This document shows positions 8,021 through 14,921 of a stretch of DNA of 64,000 nucleotides, one piece after another. The DNA is taken from the NCBI GenBank assembly GCA_963710495.1, contig CAVQAI010000011.1, positions 850,745-914,744 of the forward strand, given 5' to 3'. Under the pieces are notes generated by a model. It ran no database searches and was not told where the DNA came from. It saw only the letters and a list, made by a program, of their open reading frames with translations. The position numbers were made by a program, and so were the translations under genes. How positions within the stretch are numbered: position 1 is the stretch's first letter; every line of letters starts with the position of its first letter. This DNA is from Bog-756 sp963710495 (GTDB taxonomy: Bacteria; Actinomycetota; Acidimicrobiia; Acidimicrobiales; RAAP-2).

Positions 8021-8713
8021 CTAGCCGAATGCGGCGCTGAGCAAGTCGGCCCATTGCGCCTCGAGTCTCTGCACCAACTCGTACATCTTGTCCGGCTCCA
8101 TGGCGGGTGCCTGTTGTATCACGTCGATGTTGGCCCATACGGCCGCGCCGAGCTTGCACACTGCCTCGAGGTGTTCGCACGCCGGAACCGTCGGGCTCTG
8201 CGGTCGTGTTGCAACGGCGGCGGAAAGGGTTGCGGGGAGCCTCCAGAGCTTGCTCTCCGTCGTCCAGTTGCCGGAGAGGCCGTCGATCATCGGACTGTCG
8301 AATCCCCCGAGCATGGTGACGGGTGTCGTCTTGAAGATGACCACTGGCTTGCACAGGGCATAGGCGATCGACGCTTCGACGGCACTTCCTTCGTCGGGCA
8401 CTCGCCCGTCCACATTGAGTACGAGGGATCGGCATCGCTCGACGGCTTGATAGATGTCGACGGCGAACACGAGCTTCCGTGTCAATTGGATGACGTTGTT
8501 GACCTGGGCGAGCGGCAGGTTGATGCCCTGGGTGACCGTCCGCATCACCCCGGCGACTTCAACGCCGTTCTTCTGGGCAAGGTAGGTCTCGTAGCCGGCG
8601 CGCTTGAGCTCCTTGGCGATGCGCTTCTGCATGCGCCTGTCCTCTTTGCTGAACATCGGTCCGGCGCAGAAGACCGGCGATCCGGGCAGTACTTCCGCCG
8701 AGGTGGTTGTCAT
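8021..8713 (-). CDS. Nucleoside 2-deoxyribosyltransferase-like protein
   Basis: A 230-residue soluble protein of the N-deoxyribosyltransferase/DrHyd Rossmann-like fold. The first strand and loop (PVFCAGPMFSKEDRR) and the family motif DEGSAVEASIAYALCKPVV are clear; Glu113 corresponds to the nucleophile that attacks C1' of a (deoxy)ribosyl nucleotide. Residues 130-230 are a longer helical tail than in salvage enzymes. The start follows GGAAGG by six bases. It sits between the cyclase-ATPase and the Crp regulator, which is unusual for a salvage enzyme and suggests a nucleotide-modifying or nucleotide-consuming role in signalling. Substrate cannot be told from sequence. Confidence 0.82.
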   Translation of the reverse strand: MTTTSAEVLPGSPVFCAGPMFSKEDRRMQKRIAKELKRAGYETYLAQKNGVEVAGVMRTVTQGINLPLAQVNNVIQLTRKLVFAVDIYQAVERCRSLVLNVDGRVPDEGSAVEASIAYALCKPVVIFKTTPVTMLGGFDSPMIDGLSGNWTTESKLWRLPATLSAAVATRPQSPTVPACEHLEAVCKLGAAVWANIDVIQQAPAMEPDKMYELVQRLEAQWADLLSAAFG

Positions 8714-8749
8714 GTGGGCCTTCCGTTCTCTAGTCGGTACATGGTCTGG

Positions 8750-11700
8750 TCACGGTATGGGCAGCGCGACGTGGCGCTCGTCGGGAGGGGCAAGGAGCCT
8801 TCGGGCGGCCACCTGTGGGGCAGTGTCGGAACCGTCGCCCATGGCACCCAATGCCTCGCCGAGGTGGCCGCGCACTTCTGCCTGAAGTTCGTCGTCCTGG
8901 CCGACAAGACGGGCGAAGTCGGTCGCGCTCAGAAGCTGGAACGACGCGGCTCCGGATACCTTGGCCGATGTGATGCTCCTCCGAAGGAGCGACACGGCGT
9001 GCTCCGGGTCTCCCACTGCCGCCGTGGCCATGGCTTTGACCCGGATGAGCTCGGGCTCGTAGAACGCCTGGCCGGCGTCCTCGGCCGCGGCCAGCCCGGC
9101 GTCGGCGGTCAGTAGGGCCCGGTCTGGGAACCCGAGGGTCCGTTGCGCCTCGGCCAACATGGCGAGACCGACGGGACTTGCGCTTTGGTTGCCGATCTCG
9201 ATCAAGACCCCGAAGGCACGGTCCAGGTCGAGCAGACCTGCCTGATTGCCCAGCAGGGCGCGCTGTGTCCCGAGGACCAGCAACGAGAGCGAAAGCCAGA
9301 ACGGGACACCGAGCTCTTCGCAGAAGACAACGTTCTCACCGGCTACGGCACACGCCTGTTCCGCCTCGCCCCGGAGGAAGTGGGACAGGGCCAGGGCATA
9401 CCGGGCCATGGCCTGGGTCATCGATGACGGTAAGGCCTGGGCTCGCTGGTCGGCATCCGTGGCGGCGGTGAGCGACGCATCGGGACGGCCGAGCCACCAT
9501 TGCGCCCACGAGGCCATGCATCGGGCCAGCACTCCTTCGTCGTGCCCCACCCCGTAGGTGATGGTGAAGAAATCGCCCTCCTCCTCCAGGGCGATCCCAG
9601 TCGTCAAGTGGTGGAGGGAACGATCGGTCTCGCCCCGGAGAAGGTAGCCCACGCCGAGCGTGCAGTGACCTCGAAGTGCAGCGACCCTCGACCCGGAATC
9701 CTCTCCGATGGCGAGGATCCGATCGGCCATCTCGATGGTGAGGTCGAGTCGCCCTTGGTCGAACCAGTAGGTCGCCACGCCGTTCATGGCCGACGTCAGC
9801 TCGTCGACGTCCCCCATCTGTTCGGCCAGAGTCATGGCCGCTTCCGAGTACTTCAAGAAATCCACGTGCCCGAGCCCAGTGGTGCCCATGATGGCGTTGT
9901 TGCACAGGATGTACAGGGTAAGCAGAAGTCGGTCTCGTTCGGGCCACACGTCGGCATCCCGAAGGATTTGGATGCCTGACTCGTAGTGGCTCACTGCCTC
10001 CTGCAGGGCGGCCTTCTCGACGGCAAGCCGGCCGGCGGCCGTATACCACCGAGCAGCATCGTTGACGTTGCCCGCCGCGAGACAGTGATGGGCGAGGAGG
10101 GCCGGTGACTCCTCGGCCACGAGCGGGAACTGGTGGGTGAGGACGTCGCTCGCCCTGCCATGGAGATCGCGTCGAGTGCGACGGAGCACGCTGGCGTGGG
10201 CCGCATCCTGGATGAGTGCGTGCCGGAACGAGTACCGCCGTCCCTCGGTGGACAGGCTGGTCGACAGGATGCCGGCGGCCGTCAATCGATCGAGCGTGTC
10301 GATCAGCTCGGTTTGATCCACCTCGAGAAGCGCGGCGAGTACCGCCACCGAGAACTCACGGCCGAGCACCGACGCCGCCTGTGCCGTGAATTTGGCGTCG
10401 CCCAGACTGTCGAGACTCGCTAGCAGGACACTCTGAAGGGTCTCCGGGAGCGCACCGGACGGATCCGACCCATCGGCAACGCTGCGAACCAGCTCTTCGA
10501 GAAAGAGGGGTATGCCGCCGCCGCGTTCGGCCAGCACGCCGAGAGCCTGGGACGGAAGGTCCAGCCCGGCGGCCAGGTGAGACACCAGTTGGAGGCTGTC
10601 GGTGGAGCTCAGCCGGGAGACCGGTATCTCGGTGAACGTAAGCGGCTGCCACGGCGTCGGCAGGGGTTTTCTCGAGGTGACGATCAGGGCCACCGGCAGC
10701 CGGGTCGCCCGTTCGGCCAACCGGGCGAGCAGTTCAACGGTTGTCGGATCGGCCCAGTGCAGGTCCTCGGTGACGAGTACCAGAAGCGACTCGGTGGCGA
10801 GGGCAGCGGCCCATTCGGTCAGGGCTTCGAGGGTCCGGTGTCGTCGGACGTCGGGGCTCAGGCCTTCGAGCACCTGGTGCGTATCGGCGCCCACACCGAG
10901 CAGGTCGGCGATGAACGGCATGGCTTCCGCTGATCCCGCCCCTAACGTCTGAAGCGCCGTCCCGAGCTTGGCCACCTGGGCCTGGGTCGAATCCGTCTGG
11001 TGAATGCCGACGAGCCTTCGGATCCCGAGGATCACAGGCTCAAGTGGGGTAGCCGACGCCAGCTCCGAGCACTGGAACTCCAGCCAGCGATGGGGACGCT
11101 CGGCCAGGGCGTCGAAGAGGGAATGGAGCAGGGTCGACTTACCGACCCCGGGCTCTCCCCGGACCAACACCACTTGGCAACCCTCCGAGGTGGCCAGGTC
11201 GACAGCGTGACGAAGGGAGGCAATCTCGGTTGACCTCCCGACGACGGCCCCCTTGCCGAGGGTATGTCTGGGCTCGACGGATTCGATCGCCCCGAGTACC
11301 TGCCAGACTCGGAAGTGGCGCCTGATGCCCTTGAGCTCGGGCGTACCCCGGTTGGCCAGTGAATACCGACCCCGCAGGAGTCGGACGGTCATCTCGCTGG
11401 CGACAACCGACCTTGGAGCGGCAAAACCCTCCAGTCGTGACGCGATGTTGGTAGAGCTGCCGAACAGGGATATGTCCGCTCGATCCGGACCGCCCATGGA
11501 ACCGACGACCACCGGGCCGGTGTGGATGCCCACTCTTGCCTCGAGTGAGTCGGCACCGAGCTGTCTCGCAGCCTGACGGTACTCGACGAGATGGTCCAGA
11601 ATGGCCAATCCGGTCATCACCGCCCGGTCGGCGTCGTCCTCGTTGGCCACGGGCGATCCGAAGTAGGCGAGGATCCCGTCCCCGAGGAACTGGGCGACCA

Positions 11701-11896
11701 CGCCACCGAAGCGGTTGACGATCTCACGAGCCATTTCCTGGTACCCGAGAATCAGCTCACCGAAGTCTTCGGGGTCGAGCTCTTCGGCCAGCGCCGTTGA
11801 GTCGACCAGATCGCAGAACAGCACCGTTAGCTGACGCCGCTCACCGGCCATCCTGATCGGTCGCGCGCGGAGGTACGTCGGCACCGCATGCTGCAC
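8750..11896 (-). CDS. Class III nucleotidyl cyclase fused to STAND ATPase and helical repeats
   Basis: A 1048-residue multidomain sensor. Residues 20-200 are a class III cyclase: metal aspartates Asp29 (LFCDLVDST) and Asp73 (FLGDGILAYFG), plus Asn150 and Arg154 in STNIASRLEG. The substrate-selecting lysine position is Gln69 and the partner acidic position is serine (147-148), so adenine specificity or activity is uncertain. Residues 215-500 are a P-loop STAND/AAA-type ATPase with Walker A GEPGVGKST (247-255) and Walker B-like LVTEDLHWADP; the rest is TPR-like helices. The architecture is common in actinobacteria. The GTG start at 11896 and an ATG at 11851 are both possible, and the upstream zinc-ribbon frame may belong to the same protein (reconstructed span to 12008, 1085 residues). 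Confidence 0.9.
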   Translation of the reverse strand: MQHAVPTYLRARPIRMAGERRQLTVLFCDLVDSTALAEELDPEDFGELILGYQEMAREIVNRFGGVVAQFLGDGILAYFGSPVANEDDADRAVMTGLAILDHLVEYRQAARQLGADSLEARVGIHTGPVVVGSMGGPDRADISLFGSSTNIASRLEGFAAPRSVVASEMTVRLLRGRYSLANRGTPELKGIRRHFRVWQVLGAIESVEPRHTLGKGAVVGRSTEIASLRHAVDLATSEGCQVVLVRGEPGVGKSTLLHSLFDALAERPHRWLEFQCSELASATPLEPVILGIRRLVGIHQTDSTQAQVAKLGTALQTLGAGSAEAMPFIADLLGVGADTHQVLEGLSPDVRRHRTLEALTEWAAALATESLLVLVTEDLHWADPTTVELLARLAERATRLPVALIVTSRKPLPTPWQPLTFTEIPVSRLSSTDSLQLVSHLAAGLDLPSQALGVLAERGGGIPLFLEELVRSVADGSDPSGALPETLQSVLLASLDSLGDAKFTAQAASVLGREFSVAVLAALLEVDQTELIDTLDRLTAAGILSTSLSTEGRRYSFRHALIQDAAHASVLRRTRRDLHGRASDVLTHQFPLVAEESPALLAHHCLAAGNVNDAARWYTAAGRLAVEKAALQEAVSHYESGIQILRDADVWPERDRLLLTLYILCNNAIMGTTGLGHVDFLKYSEAAMTLAEQMGDVDELTSAMNGVATYWFDQGRLDLTIEMADRILAIGEDSGSRVAALRGHCTLGVGYLLRGETDRSLHHLTTGIALEEEGDFFTITYGVGHDEGVLARCMASWAQWWLGRPDASLTAATDADQRAQALPSSMTQAMARYALALSHFLRGEAEQACAVAGENVVFCEELGVPFWLSLSLLVLGTQRALLGNQAGLLDLDRAFGVLIEIGNQSASPVGLAMLAEAQRTLGFPDRALLTADAGLAAAEDAGQAFYEPELIRVKAMATAAVGDPEHAVSLLRRSITSAKVSGAASFQLLSATDFARLVGQDDELQAEVRGHLGEALGAMGDGSDTAPQVAARRLLAPPDERHVALPIP

Positions 11897-12008
11897 ATGT
11901 CGAAACCGATCCGGCGGGCTCGCCGCAGTCCGGGCAACTTCGCTCCAGCGGATCCCTGCCGGGAGACGTTCCTGCTGGTCTCAAGGAGTCACCGCCGCCG
12001 GCTCGCAT
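11841..12008 (-). CDS. Zinc-ribbon peptide, probably the N terminus of the cyclase
   Basis: A 55-residue frame with a treble-clef-like zinc ribbon SCPDCGEPAGSVSTCAACGADVPP (shown in part: CPDCG then CAACG). Cyclase-ATPase proteins of this architecture often begin with exactly such a ribbon. The frame ends 11 bases inside the cyclase frame. Removing one base from the GGCC at about 11846-11849 would join it directly to GERRQLTVLFCDL of the cyclase. It is therefore either a separate, translationally coupled peptide or the true N terminus separated by a one-base insertion. Confidence 0.6.
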   Translation of the reverse strand: MRAGGGDSLRPAGTSPGRDPLERSCPDCGEPAGSVSTCAACGADVPPRATDQDGR

Positions 12009-12334
12009 CGATCGATCAGCCTTCACATGCCACGGCACGAAAGGTCGACGCACCGGGCATATCCGCGCGCCCGAAACGGGCCTTCCGGGTTGGTCCCGAC
12101 GCCGACTCGTCTGCTCATTGGCAACCCTCGTTTGCCCAACTACCAGCTCCTGCTGGGAAACGTTAGTCAAACGACGGTCTACTGGCACTTCCGGACTTCG
12201 CGATGACGCTGTGAGGTGATCGGACCTGACGATTCGCGCTTGTTGCGAGGTGACTCTGTTGCTCCACCGGATAGGCCGGCAGGCTCGAGTCCGGCCTGGA
12301 ATGCCGTGCGTGGGACGGGAACAGCCAGGATCGG
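12009..12334. other. Region upstream of the signalling block
   Basis: This 326-base stretch between the zinc-ribbon frame and tRNA-Leu should carry the promoter for the leftward cyclase transcription unit. A TTGACT hexamer lies on the minus strand at 12165-12170, but no well-spaced -10 partner is seen. No gene is supported. Confidence 0.4.
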
Positions 12335-12417
12335 TGCCCGGGGCGGGAGTCGAACCCGCACGCCCTTTCGGGCAGTGGATTTTGAGTCCACCGCGTCTGC
12401 CATTCCGCCACCCGGGC
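12335..12417 (-). tRNA. tRNA-Leu (anticodon CAA)
   Basis: The minus strand folds into a complete cloverleaf: acceptor GCCCGGG/CCCGGGC, D arm GGCGGAATGGCAGACGC, anticodon stem GTGGA/TCCAC around loop CTCAAAA (anticodon CAA), a long class II variable arm TGCCCGAAAGGGCGT, and T arm GCGGG-TTCGACT-CCCGC, discriminator A. The CCA end is not encoded. 83 bases. Confidence 0.96.
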
Positions 12418-12603
12418 TCGAGCGACCAGGGGAACGAGGGTACCCGACGTCCACCCTGGGAACCGACGTAGCCAAAACGTCGCACGACGTGGGACGTAGG
12501 CTCCGCTTCATGGCCGCCGGCAGGGGAACTGCATCCCTCCGTACCCGTTGGCAGGAGCTCGGGTTCGGGTGGATCGGTCAGGCTGGAAGCGGTCGACCTG
12601 TGG

Positions 12604-13764
12604 ATGGTCGAGCTGCCTTTCGTCGAGACGGTGACCACGGCCAACGGTCAGCACCGGCACCGTCCGCTCGTCCTGGTCCAGTTGGCGGCGACATCGGACA
12701 ACGGCCCGGTCGAAGGGTGGGGGGAGTGCGCCGCCTTGGCCGACACGGCCTACGACCGGGAGGACGTGTACCACGCTTTCGACAGCCTGCAACAGACGCT
12801 GGTGCCCGGGCTCGGCACTCTCGCCCCCAATGGCGGGAGACTGCCCGGGACGGGCGACCTCTCCGACCTGCGGGAGTCGGTGCCCGAGAGCAACATGGCC
12901 TTCGCCGCCCTCGAGATGGCGGTGGCGGATGCGCACCTGAGAGCCGAGGGCTGCTCCCTGGCCGGATTGCTCGACGTCGAGGACCACGACGTCGAGCTCG
13001 GCGCGGTGGTGGGCATCCTGGGGTCGGAGGACGAGCTCGTGGGGCAGGTGACCACCTTGGTCGAAGCGGGGTATTCGCGGATCAAGCTGAAGATCGGGCC
13101 CGGTTGGGACGTCTCCCCGGTGGAGGCGGTGTCCCGGGCACTGGCGGACCGAGAACCCCGGTCGGGACCCATGGCGACACCCGCGGTCCGCCTCCAGGCC
13201 GACGCCAACGGCTCGTACACCGACGCCGAGGCAGGCCGGCTGGCCGAGCTCGATCGATTCGGGTTGCTCTGCCTCGAGCAACCTCTCGATCCGGCCGACC
13301 TGGTCGGTCACGCCCGACTCGCCACCCGCCTGCGAACTCCGATCTGTCTCGACGAGAGCGTGCGGTCGGCACAGGAGATCGCCGCAGCCCTGGATATCGG
13401 CGCCTGTTCCGTCGTCTGTCTCAAGCCCGCCCGTCTGGGCGGACTCGGCGAGGCGCTGGGCGTGGTGGAGAGTTGCAGGGCCGGCGGCATCCCGCTGTGG
13501 TTGGGTGGGATGTTCGAGTCCGGCTACGCCCGCGGGGTGAACACCACCCTGGCCGCCCTGCCCGGGTTCAGCTGGCCCGGCGATCTGAGCCCTGCCCCCT
13601 CCTACCTGGTCACCGACCTGGTCCCACCCCCCGACCTGAGGAGGGACGCCCATACCGCCGCGCTGGCGGCACGACCGCCGGCCGGACCGGGCATGGGTGC
13701 TCCGCCCGACCTGGACACAGTCGAGCGACTGGCCGTGCAGCACGTCCGAATCGGCCGGCCCTGA
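12604..13764 (+). CDS. menC: o-Succinylbenzoate synthase (enolase superfamily)
   Basis: A 386-residue enolase-superfamily enzyme that dehydrates SHCHC to o-succinylbenzoate in menaquinone synthesis. The catalytic KxK is Lys161/Lys163 (RIKLKIGPG); metal ligands follow in LQADANGS, CLEQPL and CLDESVRS, with a C-terminal lysine in CLKPARLGG and the GGMFESG loop typical of MenC. The N terminus is uncertain. The family's first strand appears to begin upstream (RLEAVDLW precedes the ATG in frame), but no ATG, GTG or TTG lies in frame back to a stop at 12469. A TAGGCT plus seven bases plus ATG at 12510 is in another frame, so a one-base error near 12510-12580 is possible. Other racemase-like functions are less likely. 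Confidence 0.85.
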   Translation: MVELPFVETVTTANGQHRHRPLVLVQLAATSDNGPVEGWGECAALADTAYDREDVYHAFDSLQQTLVPGLGTLAPNGGRLPGTGDLSDLRESVPESNMAFAALEMAVADAHLRAEGCSLAGLLDVEDHDVELGAVVGILGSEDELVGQVTTLVEAGYSRIKLKIGPGWDVSPVEAVSRALADREPRSGPMATPAVRLQADANGSYTDAEAGRLAELDRFGLLCLEQPLDPADLVGHARLATRLRTPICLDESVRSAQEIAAALDIGACSVVCLKPARLGGLGEALGVVESCRAGGIPLWLGGMFESGYARGVNTTLAALPGFSWPGDLSPAPSYLVTDLVPPPDLRRDAHTAALAARPPAGPGMGAPPDLDTVERLAVQHVRIGRP

Positions 13765-13891
13765 TCTCCCTCGACCGGGCCAGGGCCGTTGAACCGAATC
13801 CGTCCCGACATCCGCCGACCAGGACCGACCCCCACGTCGATGCCGCCGCTGGTCCGGAGTGGGAACTGGGCCGACCGTCCGCCGACATGCC

Positions 13892-13897
13892 TAGAAT
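13892..13897 (+). promoter_or_regulatory. Predicted -10 element, leaderless 97-residue gene
   Basis: TAGAAT lies nine bases ahead of the ATG at 13907, with no ribosome-binding site between, consistent with a leaderless or near-leaderless transcript starting the 97-residue protein and the response regulator. Confidence 0.5.
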
Positions 13898-13906
13898 TCC
13901 TTCTTC

Positions 13907-14200
13907 ATGCGACGGGCCACGATCGAGCGGAGATTGCGTGATGCGCACCAGCGATTGGTGCGCGCCCGCCAGGAGCTGGCCATTGTCGACGAGCAACTGC
14001 TGGTGGTCGATGAGGAGGCCGACGACATCCGAGTCCGGGCCCTCGTGGCCGACTCACCGGCAACGGCCAAGGAGCATGCCGAGGCCAGCCGGCATGCGGC
14101 AGTGATGCACGAGACCCGGGATGGGCTGGCCGAGCAGATCGCCGACCTCGAACGTCGGCAGGCCGAGCTGCTCGACCAACTGGTGGTCGGACCGGCTTGA
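13907..14200 (+). CDS. Small coiled-coil protein
   Basis: A 97-residue highly charged, almost wholly helical protein with heptad-like leucine and valine spacing (RLRDAHQRLVRARQELAIVD; LAEQIADLERRQAELLDQL). No signal peptide, cysteine or known domain. Its strong codon bias and consistent reading frame support a real gene. It precedes the ANTAR response regulator by 83 bases and may be cotranscribed with it. Function unknown. Confidence 0.75.
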   Translation: MRRATIERRLRDAHQRLVRARQELAIVDEQLLVVDEEADDIRVRALVADSPATAKEHAEASRHAAVMHETRDGLAEQIADLERRQAELLDQLVVGPA

Positions 14201-14283
14201 TCGAGCACGCCGTCAAGAGCAGGGTCGACATCCAAACCATCAGCGCCGATGGCCGTGAACGAGTTGGAAGGACCGAACCGCAA

Positions 14284-14898
14284 ATGACCAGACGCGTGGT
14301 CATCGCCGAGGACGAGGCGATCATCCGGTTGGATCTGAAGGAGATCCTCCAGGACGAAGGTTACGACGTGGTCGGCGAGACCAGCCGCGGCGATGAGGCC
14401 GTGGAGCTGGTCCGGGCCCACCACCCGGATCTCGTGATCCTCGACATCAAAATGCCGGGCTCCGACGGTCTCGAGGCGGCCCGGGCCATCAACGACCAAG
14501 GGCTGAAGGTGGCCGTGCTCATCCTGACCGCCTTCAGCCAGCGCGACTTCATCGACGAGGCGAGGGATGCCGGCGTGGCGGCCTACCTGGTCAAACCGTT
14601 CCAACGGATCGAGCTCATCCCGGCCATCGACCAGGCCATGTCCCGTTGCGAACAGGAGTGGGCCATCGACGACGAGGCGAAGCGGATCGAGAGCGACGGC
14701 CGTTCGGGCCCGTCGGCCAGCGCCGAGGACAAGCTCGAGACCCGCCGACTGGTGGACGCGGCCAAGGTGTCGCTCATGGAGGGCTCCGGTCTCAACGAAT
14801 CGGAGGCGTTCCGCTTCATCCAGAAGACCGCCATGGAGAGTCGCTCCCGCATGATCGACATCGCCCGACAGGTCCTCGACGACGGGCTGGAGCCGTAG
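14284..14898 (+). CDS. pdtaR: ANTAR-domain response regulator
   Basis: A 204-residue two-component output protein. Residues 1-120 form a receiver domain: acidic pair EDE near 9-11, phospho-acceptor Asp54 in VILDIKMPG, and the conserved lysine in AAYLVKPF. Residues about 140-200 form an ANTAR three-helix RNA-binding domain (RRLVDAAKVSLMEGSGLNES, then EAFRFIQKTAMESR). ANTAR proteins relieve transcription termination by binding paired RNA hairpins. The start follows GGAAGGA. The order regulator-polA-rpsA matches Mycobacterium tuberculosis Rv1626 (PdtaR)-Rv1629-Rv1630, which supports the symbol. The cognate histidine kinase is not in the window. Confidence 0.9.
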   Translation: MTRRVVIAEDEAIIRLDLKEILQDEGYDVVGETSRGDEAVELVRAHHPDLVILDIKMPGSDGLEAARAINDQGLKVAVLILTAFSQRDFIDEARDAGVAAYLVKPFQRIELIPAIDQAMSRCEQEWAIDDEAKRIESDGRSGPSASAEDKLETRRLVDAAKVSLMEGSGLNESEAFRFIQKTAMESRSRMIDIARQVLDDGLEP

Positions 14899-14921
14899 CC
14901 CGGCGCCGGCCGGCAGCGACC

